Assembly: GCF_025370255.1 (NCBI RefSeq)
Contig: NZ_JAMTCD010000009.1
Span: 62,001-126,000, forward strand
Length of the DNA: 64,000 nt
Direction of reading: 5' to 3'
From: Shewanella holmiensis
GTDB taxonomy: Bacteria > Pseudomonadota > Gammaproteobacteria > Enterobacterales > Shewanellaceae
The position numbers and the translations under genes were made by a program. The notes under the pieces were generated by a model. That model was given only the letters and a program-made list of their open reading frames with translations. It made no database searches and was not told where the DNA came from. Below, piece by piece: positions 55,629 to 64,000 of the stretch. Each line of letters starts with the position of its first letter. Within the stretch, counting starts at the first letter, position 1.

Positions 55629-55737
55629 GTAGGGTACAGAGGTTAAGATGTTCAATCTTTCAAACCTTTATTTCACTAGCGATAGTGACTAGCCAAATTC
55701 GGCGCCTCAGCAATATTAATTGCTGGGGCTTTTTTTT
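55629..55737 (+). ncRNA. spf: Spot 42 small RNA
   Basis: The 5' part, GTAGGGTACAGAGGTTAAGA followed by TGTTCAATCTTTCAAACCTT, is nearly identical to E. coli Spot 42, which differs at only a few positions. The 3' end is a terminator (GCCTCAGCAAT/ATTGCTGGGGC, then eight T). The total length of about 109 nt equals the known RNA. The middle segment is less conserved. It lies between polA and engB as in enterobacteria and vibrios. In E. coli it is an Hfq-dependent regulator of carbon-use mRNAs repressed by CRP-cAMP; targets here are unknown. Confidence 0.95.
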
Positions 55738-55841
55738 GGATTTTTTTCAAGTAATAAGTCAAAAAGTAAGTCATTTAGGAAAGGTTTAAAATATTTAGAG
55801 TAAATACTTTAAATAAGATTAATATCGCGCTATGATACCCG

Positions 55842-55954
55842 TATTGAGAGTCATTAAATTGAGTTGATGACGCTTGAGTCTTGTTGAATTTAGCTTCTCC
55901 CCAAAAGAGCTAAAGAATTTTATACCGATAATCTTATGGTTATCGGTTTTTTTT
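55842..55954 (+). ncRNA. Candidate structured small RNA between spf and engB
   Basis: A TATGAT box (55831-55836) precedes a roughly 113-nt stretch. It holds an AGTCAT/ATGAC stem, then TTTAGCT/AGCTAAA (55889-55895 with 55908-55914) enclosing the loop TCTCCCCAAAAG. A strong terminator follows: ACCGATAA/TTATCGGT (55924-55947) plus eight T. No open reading frame fits. The exposed pyrimidine-rich TCTCCCC loop could pair with Shine-Dalgarno sequences. The location equals that of csrC in E. coli, but GGA motifs are absent. It has its own promoter and terminator, but expression is unproven. Confidence 0.6.
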
Positions 55955-56072
55955 GCTTATTTTATAGCGGTGCTATTTCAAACATTATCAGCTAACCAAC
56001 AGGTAGTAAGATGTCGACGGTTTAGAATACTTCCGACTTATCATTCAGCATAAACACATAAATAAGAGACAA

Positions 56073-56105
56073 TAAAAAAGCGTAATGCTCTACAGCATTA
56101 CGCTT
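56073..56105 (-). terminator. Terminator of engB
   Basis: AAGCGTAATGCT-CTAC-AGCATTACGCTT stem followed on the minus strand by TTTTTTATT, 31 bp past the stop. Confidence 0.92.
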
Positions 56106-56135
56106 AAACGATTGATAAATTGTAAAATCTACATA

Positions 56136-56792
56136 TTACTCTTGTTCACGCTGAGCTTGTTGCTCAAGCAGCCATTGTGGATTGCACCACTTATTTAAAA
56201 TACTCAGCACTTTTGGCTTACCAGTCCCTTTCGTTGACGAAAATGGCTCAACTTGAACCCAATCGCCGAATTTAGCCAAATCTTTACGCACAGCATTGAC
56301 CGTTTTCATCTTCACGTTTTGCGCAAGCTTGTCAGATTTAGTCAATAAAGCTAACACGGGAATTTCACTAAAAACTGCCCATTCAATCATTTGCATGTCT
56401 AAATCTTTAAGTGGATGACGAATATCCATCAATACCACCACACCACTTAAACAAGCACGTTTTTGCAAATACTCGCCTAATGCTTGCTGCCATTTATTTT
56501 TTAACGCTAATGGCACTTTGGCAAAACCATAACCAGGCAAATCAACAAGTCGACGGTCTGCATCTAAAGAAAAAACGTTGATAAGCTGTGTTCGACCAGG
56601 GGTTTTACTGGTTCTGGCTAAACTTTTTTGTTCGGTTAATGCGTTTAATGCACTGGATTTACCCGCATTAGAGCGACCCGCAAATGCAATTTCAACACCG
56701 ACATCGCCAGGGAGATATTGATCTAAGTGTGCAATATCTGGTGCACTGATTAAAAACTTAGTTTGACGGAAGTCGATTTGAGATTCAGACAC
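56136..56792 (-). CDS. engB: Ribosome biogenesis GTPase EngB (YsxC/YihA)
   Basis: A 218-residue GTPase: G1 [17 protein letters not shown]2 region [14 protein letters not shown]3 [11 protein letters not shown]4 LTKSDKL, G5 FSSTKGTGK. These match the EngB family, which helps assemble the large ribosomal subunit and is usually essential. The length is normal. It is convergent with the spf side of the region and divergent from the cytochrome c4 gene. Confidence 0.97.
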   Translation of the reverse strand: MSESQIDFRQTKFLISAPDIAHLDQYLPGDVGVEIAFAGRSNAGKSSALNALTEQKSLARTSKTPGRTQLINVFSLDADRRLVDLPGYGFAKVPLALKNKWQQALGEYLQKRACLSGVVVLMDIRHPLKDLDMQMIEWAVFSEIPVLALLTKSDKLAQNVKMKTVNAVRKDLAKFGDWVQVEPFSSTKGTGKPKVLSILNKWCNPQWLLEQQAQREQE

Positions 56793-57044
56793 GGTTTACT
56801 CCAGAAAATGTTTACGTAACATCATATTTATGTTTCAAGTGCTGCCTTTTTCACGTTTTCGTGTAAAATATCAGCCAGATCACATTATAACCCCAAGCAA
56901 AGCTTCATGTTGTGATTAAAAATGCCCCAAAATGATTAAAAAATCTCATTTGTGGCCAAATTGTAGCTTGGAAAACTATTTTACCACGCTTGCGGGTCAT
57001 CCTAGTAAGCTCAGGACAATAAATTAACAAGAAGTTGGAACGCC

Positions 57045-57665
57045 ATGAAAAAGTTAGCTCTTGCGCTGTCTGTAGTAGCCGCTATGTCATCACCTGCTAT
57101 GGCTGAAGGTAATGCTGAAGCAGGCAAAACTAAAGCACTCGTATGTTCTGCCTGTCACGGTGTTGACGGCAACAGTATGATTGATATGTACCCGAAATTA
57201 GCAGGTCAACACCCATCATACTTAGAGAAGCAATTAAAAGAATTCCGCTCAGCGATGCAAACGGGTGGAAAAGAAGGCCGTATGGACCCAATCATGGGTA
57301 GTATGGCTATCGGCTTAAGCGATCAAGATATTGCTGATCTCGCTGCATTTTACTCATCTCAAGCCTTAGTTGTTGCTGATGTAGCCGATGTTCCAGCTGC
57401 TGGCGAATCACTGTATAAAGGCGGTGATATGGCACGTGGTATTACATCATGTATTGCTTGTCACGGTCCAGATGCGAAAGGTATGGAAGCAGCAGGCTTC
57501 CCAGCATTAGGTGGTCAGCACGCAAATTATATCAAAATCCAGCTGACTAAGTTCCGCGATACAAATCGTAACAACGATTTAAATGGCATGATGCAAGATG
57601 TGGCTAAGAAATTATCTGATGCTGATATCGAAGCATTATCTAAATATATTTCAAGCATTAAGTAA
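57045..57665 (+). CDS. Cytochrome c4 (periplasmic diheme)
   Basis: A 206-residue protein with a signal peptide ending PAMA (residue 20). Two class-I cytochrome c domains follow in tandem: CSACH at residues 34-38 and CIACH at 136-140, with sixth-ligand methionines likely in RMDPIMGSMA and DLNGMMQDVA. The segment YPKLAGQHPSYLEKQLKEFR and its repeat FPALGGQHANYIKIQLTKFR are the cytochrome c4 signature. It carries electrons between the bc1 complex or other donors and terminal oxidases. Confidence 0.95.
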   Translation: MKKLALALSVVAAMSSPAMAEGNAEAGKTKALVCSACHGVDGNSMIDMYPKLAGQHPSYLEKQLKEFRSAMQTGGKEGRMDPIMGSMAIGLSDQDIADLAAFYSSQALVVADVADVPAAGESLYKGGDMARGITSCIACHGPDAKGMEAAGFPALGGQHANYIKIQLTKFRDTNRNNDLNGMMQDVAKKLSDADIEALSKYISSIK

Positions 57666-57688
57666 TTTTATACTATTTAAATGCGGGT

Positions 57689-57720
57689 AAAATAATGGGC
57701 ATGATTAGCCCATTATTTTT
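57689..57720 (+). terminator. Terminator of cytochrome c4 gene
   Basis: AAAATAATGGGC pairs with GCCCATTATTTTT around ATGATTA, 24 bp after the stop. Confidence 0.9.
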
Positions 57721-57934
57721 AGCATCAAGTTGACGTTTACGTAAACTTTAACCAGCAATACTTGACACCCCTTACACTTTTAGGGTTAAATACCCCCCGT
57801 ACCGAGATGAACCCAACTGTTTATTGCTAAAAATAATAATGTGAAAACAGATTTCGGACATTGTCATTTAAGATATAAGAATAAAGTTAATCCATAATAA
57901 TAATACGCTTAAGACCGCTCCAAAATAATAACAA

Positions 57935-58393
57935 GAGTCGCGATTTCAATTTGAAATCCAGGTCAGAATTTGTAAGGAACAGACCTACTGGTCGCTACGC
58001 TATTTAGCACTCCCTTACGCAACAGAGATAAAAGCCAACAGGAAATAATTTGAATGATTCAAATTATGGCAAAGGAAGCTAACGCTTAGGATGCACATGC
58101 TGGAAGCTAGATATCACTGGAAGGTACTTGATACACGGATTGTATACTCACGTCACAGATGACGATTAGGAATATGATGAGTCATAGAAGACCATCTACG
58201 GAAGCTGAAGTCAGGAAGGCAACAGGATATTAAAAAAGTGTCATTGATGACCGATAACAATTAATCTGCATGGAAAGCTGAAAAAATAAGAAGGATCCGA
58301 CCGGGAAGTCGCATAGCAAGTATGGAAACTTGGAATCAGAATAAGGTGCTTTTTGCACTGTTTCTAAGGTGGCAGTTTACTGCCACCTTTTTT
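57935..58393 (+). ncRNA. csrB: CsrB-type RNA sequestering CsrA
   Basis: An 830-bp gap without a good reading frame contains 16 GGA motifs between 57976 and 58334, many as AGGA, TGGAA or AAGGA, often in hairpin loops (for example GGAAGC with flanking complementary bases). This density, well above chance, is the hallmark of CsrB/RsmZ RNAs that titrate the translational regulator CsrA. A strong terminator, AAGGTGGCA/TGCCACCTT plus T-run (58366-58393), ends it. A possible -10 (AATAAT, 57924-57929) places the 5' end near 57935, giving about 460 nt, longer than E. coli CsrB. The 5' end is approximate. Confidence 0.87.
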
Positions 58394-58494
58394 CTTGCCT
58401 ATTTTTCACAAAAATCCAAACAAACTTGAATATTTTCAATGGTAATAAATCACTATATACTACTAAACATGACTTTTAGGGACTTATATAGTTA

Positions 58495-59157
58495 ATGATA
58501 CCCTGCCCTTTGTGTACTCATCAGGTTCGGTTTTTCTTACAAGATAAAAAGCGCGCTTTTTATGCTTGCCCACATTGCGGCTTAGTCATCGCAGACCCTA
58601 AATCGCATTTGATGCCTAATGTCGAAAAACAGCGTTATGGCCGCGCACCTAAAAGTGCTAAACAGCGTCAACTTTCACAATTTATCATGCCTTTGTTATT
58701 GCAAATTAACCAACAACAAGCTGGTGCATTGTCTGGACTCAATTTTGGCCGACTGCTAGATCAACAATGTCTACAAACGATTAAAGAATCTGGCCACACT
58801 GTTAATCAATACGACCCCTTTTTTGCTGCGGATCACCGCGTGCTACAAAAAAGCTATGATTTTGTCTGTAGCTATAAAGTTTTTGAGCATTTTCGCAACC
58901 CAAATAAAGAGTGGCAGCTACTATCAAGATTGGTTAAACCTGGTGGTTGGTTAGCGATTAGCACACCACTGTTAACGGATTTAAGCCACTTTGATAAGTG
59001 GCATTACAAAAACAATCCGACCCATGTAAGCTTCTACCAACAGCAAACTTTCGAATATTTAGCCGAAAATAGCGAATTTACGCTATTATTTGCATCGCAG
59101 GCGCTCATTTTGATGCAAAAATCATCAGGATCTGATATAAAGCGCATCCTATTTTAA
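58495..59157 (+). CDS. Methyltransferase-like protein with N-terminal zinc ribbon
   Basis: A 220-residue protein. The N-terminus has two CxxC pairs (CPLC and CPHC), a likely zinc ribbon. The rest follows class-I SAM methyltransferases of the Methyltransf_23 type: DFVCSYKVFEHFRNP and LLSRLVKPGGWLAISTPLL are clear. The expected glycine-rich SAM-binding motif I appears only as SGLNFGRLLDQQCL, so the binding site may be altered. No substrate is assignable. The AGGGA sequence lies 13 nt before the ATG, rather far. Confidence 0.7.
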   Translation: MIPCPLCTHQVRFFLQDKKRAFYACPHCGLVIADPKSHLMPNVEKQRYGRAPKSAKQRQLSQFIMPLLLQINQQQAGALSGLNFGRLLDQQCLQTIKESGHTVNQYDPFFAADHRVLQKSYDFVCSYKVFEHFRNPNKEWQLLSRLVKPGGWLAISTPLLTDLSHFDKWHYKNNPTHVSFYQQQTFEYLAENSEFTLLFASQALILMQKSSGSDIKRILF

Positions 59158-59211
59158 TGCACGTGGGTTTGTCGCCGACGTGATCTGTTTTAAAAAGTAA
59201 CTGAGATAATC

Positions 59212-59766
59212 ATGGCGCGCAGTAAAAAAACTCGCAAGGGCGGAGAGAACGGCCCTAAATTTGCTCCTAGAGTCAAAAAAGCCGATCGTAAAAACCCTGA
59301 AGGTAAACGTGGCGAAACTGGCAAAAAGTCTGGTAGTCGTCATAACGAAACTTTGCTAAAGCAAAATGCACCTTCAAGTGCTGGCAAATCGACAGACCCT
59401 CGTCATGGAAGTAAAAAACCAGTGGCGTTAACTCCTGTTGTAAAAGCCCCTAAACCGGCTGAAAAAGATAAGCCGAAGCAACCTAAAATGACTGATGAGC
59501 AGAAACTGCTTAAGCTAGAAGATGACCCGCGCCTAAATAACTTACTTGATATGTTAGAAGAGGGTCGCGATTTATCTGCCGAAGATCAAAAATGGTTGGA
59601 TTTACAATTAGACCAAATCGAACGCTTAATGGAAAGATTAGGGTTAAATGAAACTGAACCCGCTAAAAACACCAAAAAACCAGCTAAGTCAGATTCTGAT
59701 GATGATTTATTAGCACGTTTTGAGTCAGGTGAAAATCTTCTGAACGATTACTTCTCTAAAGACTAA
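59212..59766 (+). CDS. yihI: Der GTPase-activating protein YihI
   Basis: A 184-residue protein with a basic, disordered N-terminus (ARSKKTRKGGENGPKF; KADRKNPEGKRGETGKKSGS) and an acidic helical C-terminal part (LLKLEDDPRLNNLLDMLEEG; AEDQKWLDLQLDQIERLMER). This layout and these motifs are those of YihI, which stimulates the GTPase Der during 50S assembly. Its closeness to engB, another 50S assembly GTPase, repeats the enterobacterial order. Confidence 0.93.
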   Translation: MARSKKTRKGGENGPKFAPRVKKADRKNPEGKRGETGKKSGSRHNETLLKQNAPSSAGKSTDPRHGSKKPVALTPVVKAPKPAEKDKPKQPKMTDEQKLLKLEDDPRLNNLLDMLEEGRDLSAEDQKWLDLQLDQIERLMERLGLNETEPAKNTKKPAKSDSDDDLLARFESGENLLNDYFSKD

Positions 59767-59780
59767 TTCTTAAACTATCG

Positions 59781-59813
59781 ACTGGCGCTTAATGCGCCAG
59801 TGTTTTATTTTTT
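59781..59813 (+). terminator. Terminator of yihI
   Basis: ACTGGCGC-TTAAT-GCGCCAGT followed by GTTTTATTTTTT. Confidence 0.85.
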
Positions 59814-59834
59814 CAAATTCAGTAAGGAGCCGAA

Positions 59835-60302
59835 GTGTCTACCGCTCTCATTATTATCGCCATTATTGTTATTATCGCCCTGAGTGCTTATGCCACCACG
59901 TTATTACTGAAACTCAAACGCCAAACAGCCAATAATCAACGCATTCTAGAAGAGCGTCAGGCCGTTGCTAATGAGCACCGCCAAAAAGTGCTCACCGACA
60001 TTCGTTATATTGCTGCTGCCATGCTAGAAGACCGCTGTGAGCTTTCTGAAGGGGTTGTGCGTATCGGTAAGCTATTTGACGCCTTATCGATGACAGAACA
60101 AGTGACACCTTTGTTTCCCCAGCTATTTGCTCATTACCAGCTAATCGAATCACATCCGATAATGGAGGCACGTAAAGCCTTACCGAAACAGCAGCGAATG
60201 AAACTGGATTTTGCCAGAATGCGCTCTGAAGCCGATTTGGGTGATGCCATTTTGGAAGAAGCTAAAAAAATAGCCGAGTTTGAACACGCGCCCACTCATT
60301 AA
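59835..60302 (+). CDS. DUF2489-family membrane-anchored protein
   Basis: A 155-residue protein with a GTG start and AAGGAG 6 nt upstream. The N-terminus is a single membrane helix (ALIIIAIIVIIALSAYATTL) followed by a cytoplasmic helical domain: VLTDIRYIAAAMLEDRCELS, EGVVRIGKLFDALSM. This segment is the recognisable core of DUF2489 proteins found next to yihI and hemN in Shewanella and Vibrio. hemN is not next here. The function is unknown. Confidence 0.8.
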   Translation: MSTALIIIAIIVIIALSAYATTLLLKLKRQTANNQRILEERQAVANEHRQKVLTDIRYIAAAMLEDRCELSEGVVRIGKLFDALSMTEQVTPLFPQLFAHYQLIESHPIMEARKALPKQQRMKLDFARMRSEADLGDAILEEAKKIAEFEHAPTH

Positions 60303-60577
60303 GTATAAAACTAGCGCTTTTTATGCACCGAATAACTATCTATGCCGAGCCAACACTTTAGTTCATATCTCTCGCACTATCTGAGTCGGCTCAGTTGAAA
60401 AAGCCAACATTAAACCTGTTATTTTACCTTTGCCGCTCTCAATTACTTCATCCTATTTCATCAAAAGCATTAGCGCGGCTAACATAATGGTTTGCCAACA
60501 GAAACAGATTTGCTACCTTAAACCTCATAATAATAAGGCACCGATAACTAGCCATTGGGGCCAATAGAAGGATATTT

Positions 60578-61135
60578 ATGTTAAATCGATTCTGTAGCTG
60601 GCTATTAGCTAAACTAGGTTGGCAGTTTGAGGGTGATATCTGCCCTGATAAATCCTGTATTATTAGCGTTGGCCCCCATACCAGTAACTGGGATTTTGTG
60701 ATTGGCATTTTGGCCCGTGGCGCTCTGAATACCCCTATCCACTTTTTAGGTAAACACCAATTATTTATTCCCCCATGGGGATGGATTTTTCGCGCATTAG
60801 GCGGCAGTCCTGTCGACCGCCGTAAACATAATAATCTTGTCGATGCAGCAGTACAGCTATTTAAGCAGGACCCTACCTATAAATTGGCATTGGCACCAGA
60901 AGGGACTCGTAGTCCGGTGACACGCTGGAAAAGTGGTTTTTATCATATTGCTTTGCAAGCAGGCGTTGAAATAGTCCCTGTGGGATTAGACTTTAAAAAG
61001 AAGCAGATCATTATCACCAAAGCCATTAAGCCTACAGGTGATATAGAAGTAGAAATGAATCAACTTATGGACTTTTATCGCACGATTAAAGGGCGTCACC
61101 CAAAGGTCATTCCTGTTTATCACAAATCAAAATAA
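60578..61135 (+). CDS. Lysophospholipid acyltransferase-family protein
   Basis: A 185-residue protein of the 1-acylglycerol-3-phosphate acyltransferase fold. The catalytic motif is VGPHTSNWDF (H-x4-D type) and the binding motif LAPEGTRSPV; FLGKHQLFIPPWGWIFRALG and GGSPVDRRK are typical of the short glycerol acyltransferase group. It probably acylates a lysophospholipid or similar lipid at the inner membrane; its N-terminus is only weakly hydrophobic (FCSWLLAKLGW). Transcribed alone. Confidence 0.85.
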   Translation: MLNRFCSWLLAKLGWQFEGDICPDKSCIISVGPHTSNWDFVIGILARGALNTPIHFLGKHQLFIPPWGWIFRALGGSPVDRRKHNNLVDAAVQLFKQDPTYKLALAPEGTRSPVTRWKSGFYHIALQAGVEIVPVGLDFKKKQIIITKAIKPTGDIEVEMNQLMDFYRTIKGRHPKVIPVYHKSK

Positions 61136-61172
61136 CTCACTTGATGTGTTGGCTAACTCAGTCCATATACAA

Positions 61173-61197
61173 CAAGGGCTGCACTGTACAGCCCTTA
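61173..61197. terminator. Hairpin between the acyltransferase and mechanosensitive channel genes
   Basis: AAGGGCTG-CACTGTA-CAGCCCTT, located between convergent genes but without a long T-run. Confidence 0.55.
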
Positions 61198-61210
61198 GCA
61201 TCATCTACAT

Positions 61211-62476
61211 TTAGCTATGAGATTGACGATTGATTGCACGCATATCAATACCTGTTGGATTTTGGAAGGCTTGTAAATCAAACTCGGGTAATACGGCAAA
61301 GACATGATCAAAAATATCGGCCTGGATCTCCTCGTAATAAGCCCAGCGAGTATCATTGGTAAAGATATAGATTTCTATTGGTAAGCCTTCCGTTGTCGGC
61401 GCCAGCTGACGCACCATCAAAGTCATATTTTTATGGATTTTAGGATGTTGGCGCAAAAACTCCTGCAGATAAATCCTGAAAGTACCAATATTGGTTAATC
61501 GTCTGCCGTTGACCGGCATGTCAAGATCGCTAATCAATTGGTTAGCGGCGGTGATCTCAGACAATTTTTGCGGCAAATACGCTTTTAGATAATTAACTTT
61601 GGATAAGCGAGTTTTTTCCTCATCACTGAGAAACTTAATACTGTTAACATCAATGTTAATTGAACGCTTGATCCGGCGGCCGCCAGATTCAGACATACCA
61701 CGCCAGTTTTTAAACGCATCTGAAACGAGTGCATACGCTGGGATCATGGTGATAGTGTTATCCCAATTGCGCACTTTCACTGTGGTGAGTGTAACATCTT
61801 CAACGGCACCATCGGCACCGTATTTATCCATTTGGATCCAATCACCTTTACTGACCATGCGGTTTGCCGCTAATTGAATACCCGCCACAAAACCTAAAAT
61901 AGTGTCACGGAACACTAGCATCACAAAACCAGTTGCAACCCCAAGACCACTGAAGAAATACACAGGTGATTGAGCCGTTAATACAGCAATGATAACAATC
62001 AGCCCAATAAAGAATAAAAACAACTTGGTTAACTGAACAAAACTTTTAACGGGTAAATTACGATTAATCTGTTTTACATCTGCAATTTCATTTATCGCGT
62101 TTAAACCTGCATAAATTGCTCGAATAATCAGCACAACCAGTATGGCGCTTAACGCGCGATCTAAAAATGCACTAAGCACATCATGCTCAGTTAAAATAAT
62201 TGGCAATAAAAAGTCTAAGATCACCACGGGTACTAACATGGCAAGTCGTTCAAACATCTTAAAGCGGATAAAAATATCATCCCAAGTAACACTAGAACGC
62301 CTAATCACTTGGTTAATACCAGCAACAAAAAAACGACGGGTAATAAAATAGCCAATGCTTGCCAACACCACACATGCAAACAACAGCACAGAGGTTGATA
62401 TACCATCGGTGGGCTGACTATTGATGCCCATTTCTGTTAGCCAAGAAGCTACTTCAACTCGCCAATTTGTATTCAC
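61211..62476 (-). CDS. ybdG: Mechanosensitive ion channel, YbdG (MscM) type
   Basis: A 421-residue inner-membrane protein with five predicted helices. The pore helix and MscS-type core are FFSGLGVATGFVMLVFRDTI and LGFVAGIQLAANRMVSKGDW, followed by beta-domain MDKYGADGAVEDVTLTTVKV and RNWDNTITMIPAYALVSDAF, then a YbdG-specific insertion (residues about 270-320) and a C-terminal domain. The size matches E. coli YbdG (about 415). It opens on membrane tension during hypoosmotic shock, with small conductance. Confidence 0.92.
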   Translation of the reverse strand: MNTNWRVEVASWLTEMGINSQPTDGISTSVLLFACVVLASIGYFITRRFFVAGINQVIRRSSVTWDDIFIRFKMFERLAMLVPVVILDFLLPIILTEHDVLSAFLDRALSAILVVLIIRAIYAGLNAINEIADVKQINRNLPVKSFVQLTKLFLFFIGLIVIIAVLTAQSPVYFFSGLGVATGFVMLVFRDTILGFVAGIQLAANRMVSKGDWIQMDKYGADGAVEDVTLTTVKVRNWDNTITMIPAYALVSDAFKNWRGMSESGGRRIKRSINIDVNSIKFLSDEEKTRLSKVNYLKAYLPQKLSEITAANQLISDLDMPVNGRRLTNIGTFRIYLQEFLRQHPKIHKNMTLMVRQLAPTTEGLPIEIYIFTNDTRWAYYEEIQADIFDHVFAVLPEFDLQAFQNPTGIDMRAINRQSHS

Positions 62477-62682
62477 GTTAAATCCTGTTCGTTTGATTGT
62501 GAAAATGCGGCCTGAATGTCAAACAATATGACTACACCCCATTAACTCTTAGTGTGTTGATTCACCAAAAAATGGCATCAAATAAGCTACAAGCAGCTAT
62601 TTTTACAGTGATTTTAGCATCATCATTTGACCACTTACATGAAAGATTAAACAATATTCGCATTGTTTGATTGGAGAATGTC

Positions 62683-63225
62683 ATGACACGTTTTTATCCA
62701 CTAGGTTTACCTGCTTTTTTAGGGATGTCGGTATTATGCATATCGAATGTTGCAAGCAGTGCAGAGCATGACACTTTAACCCCCTCAGTTGCGCTACTTG
62801 TCGATTATGTAAGCACACCAGAAGGTATGTGGGGCGTGACGATAGTGCCAAAACACTTTGATGATGACTATACCCAATGGGGATATTACATCGGTTATGC
62901 TAAAGGCCAAAAAACCACCTTAGATGTTCCCAGTCCAAGTGAAGCAAATATGAAGGAATATATGTGGCGCTTTGGTTTAAGTTACAGCTTATCGCAAGAT
63001 TTAAGCCTTTACTCAGGCGCTACCGCATACACTTTCGAAACCAATTACACCAATAACATTTCGCCAAGAGATGTTGACGGCAAACCCACTTGGGAGCGTA
63101 GCCGAGACAGAAATTGGGGCGCTGAAGTAGGACTAAGATACGATTTATTTAAAGGCGTTGTTATTGGCGCAGGTTATGATACCTATACTCAAGCGGCAAT
63201 ATTTAGCATTGGATTTACGATGTAA
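62683..63225 (+). CDS. Small outer-membrane beta-barrel-like protein
   Basis: From ATG 62683 with GGAG 8 nt upstream (the frame is open from a TTG at 62671) this gives 180 residues. A signal peptide (FYPLGLPAFLGMSVLCISNV, cleavage near ASSA) is followed by alternating strands: WGVTIVPKHF, WGYYIGYAKGQ, YMWRFGLSYSLSQDLSLYSG, WGAEVGLRYDLFKGVVIGAG, ending AIFSIGFTM. The pattern fits an eight-stranded barrel. The terminal Met rather than Phe is a little unusual. Function unknown. Confidence 0.7.
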   Translation: MTRFYPLGLPAFLGMSVLCISNVASSAEHDTLTPSVALLVDYVSTPEGMWGVTIVPKHFDDDYTQWGYYIGYAKGQKTTLDVPSPSEANMKEYMWRFGLSYSLSQDLSLYSGATAYTFETNYTNNISPRDVDGKPTWERSRDRNWGAEVGLRYDLFKGVVIGAGYDTYTQAAIFSIGFTM

Positions 63226-63283
63226 AACGGTTTTTAATCACAATACAAAAGACATTGCTGCCCTTTGTATTGTGAAGCAATAC

Positions 63284-64000
63284 TTATCGACTCGGGATCA
63301 TCCCCAGTGGTAAGTAAGTATTGAAGTTTGCTTGCAATAATAATTCAATGGCGTTTTCAATATCTGGCGCAAAGAAGCGGTCCTGATCATAAAAACTCAC
63401 CACTTCCCTTAGTTCTGCTTTGGCTTTAGCTACGGCATCACTCGGTTGTAACGGTGATCTAAAATCAAGCCCCTGTGCGGCGGCTAACATCTCAATGGCC
63501 AACACACCGCGGGTATTTTCACTCATGTCACGTAAGCGACGTGCTGCAAATGTTGCCATCGACACATGGTCTTCTTGATTCGCAGATGTCGGCAAACTGT
63601 CTACCGATGCAGGATGCGCATAGGTTTTGTTTTCAGAAGCCAAAGCAGCTGCTGTTACCTGTGCAATCATAAAGCCCGAATTAACCCCGCCATTATTCAC
63701 CAAAAATGGTGGTAATTTTGATAGGCTAGAGTCGATCAACAACGCCATACGACGCTCAGCTATCGACCCTAACTCAGCAATTGCGATGGCTAAGTTATCA
63801 GCGGCCATGGCAACGGGTTCAGCATGGAAATTACCACCGGATATAATATCGCCTGTGTCTTGGAAAACTAATGGATTATCTGTCACGCCGTTTGCTTCAA
63901 CGCCTAATACTTCGGCAGCATGGCGGATCTGAGTTAAACAGGCCCCCAATACCTGTGGCTGACATCGTAACGAGTATGGGTCTTGCACTTTTTCACAGTT
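63284..64000 (-). CDS. hutH: Histidine ammonia-lyase, C-terminal part (cut by window edge)
   Basis: The reverse frame is open to the window end and reads [19 protein letters not shown], then [49 protein letters not shown] and a C-terminus ending [12 protein letters not shown]. These are the standard HutH segments; the MIO-forming Ala-Ser-Gly lies in the missing N-terminal half. The enzyme deaminates histidine to urocanate, the first step of histidine use. About 239 of roughly 510 residues are visible. Confidence 0.95.
   Translation of the reverse strand, partial: NCEKVQDPYSLRCQPQVLGACLTQIRHAAEVLGVEANGVTDNPLVFQDTGDIISGGNFHAEPVAMAADNLAIAIAELGSIAERRMALLIDSSLSKLPPFLVNNGGVNSGFMIAQVTAAALASENKTYAHPASVDSLPTSANQEDHVSMATFAARRLRDMSENTRGVLAIEMLAAAQGLDFRSPLQPSDAVAKAKAELREVVSFYDQDRFFAPDIENAIELLLQANFNTYLPLGMIPSR

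Noticed and set aside
55842..55954. Identification of this RNA as CsrC, because of its position after spf
   Set aside because: It has no GGA motifs, so CsrA binding is unlikely; the GGA-rich RNA is the one at 57935-58393.

Overview
The window looks like a chromosomal segment of a Shewanella-type marine gammaproteobacterium. Evidence: a diheme split-Soret-type cytochrome and a cytochrome c4, the polA / Spot 42 / engB neighbourhood, a Kdo kinase (KdkA) in the LPS-core genes, ribB behind an FMN riboswitch, a RyhB-type RNA with a Fur box, and AT-rich intergenic DNA. I see no rRNA, tRNA, CRISPR array, insertion sequence or prophage. Nearly all genes look like core chromosome, so the less ordinary signals are small RNAs, orphan domains and regulatory sites.

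Layout. 1-4.9 kb: end of a YeiH-type membrane protein; a short protein that resembles only the small beta domain of malate synthase G, divergent from a large XRE/IrrE-like regulator; a CYTH protein; two small exported proteins. 5-11.9 kb: a LysR regulator, an AspT-like antiporter, a ToxR/ToxS-like membrane regulator pair, a split-Soret cytochrome with a companion lipoprotein, and an orphan DUF6445-type protein. 12.4-20.8 kb: glutathione reductase, small envelope proteins, oligopeptidase A, a DM13 protein, ribB with its riboswitch, a thioesterase and a Tag-like glycosylase. 20.8-26.4 kb: a TetR regulator divergent from an RND efflux adaptor and pump.

26.5-38 kb: queuosine-precursor transporter, GNAT enzyme and ryhB; then a two-component system (histidine kinase plus sigma-54 activator) divergent from tupABC-mobA-mobB/moeA-moaA, with a close match to a -24/-12 promoter in front of tupA. 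This suggests a regulated tungstate/molybdate-cofactor supply unit. 38-47 kb: mutM, a Wzi-like protein, coaD, and LPS-core genes (glycosyltransferases, kdkA, waaA). 46-52 kb: TetR, kbl-tdh threonine degradation, glpE-glpG and elbB.

52-64 kb: polA, then a region dense in regulatory RNA: spf (Spot 42), an apparently undescribed structured RNA candidate just after it, engB, cytochrome c4, and a CsrB-type RNA with 16 GGA motifs. These are followed by a methyltransferase-like protein, yihI, a DUF2489 protein, an acyltransferase, a YbdG-type mechanosensitive channel, a small beta-barrel and the C-terminal part of hutH. All family assignments come from reading the sequence and from memory of the families; no database search was run.
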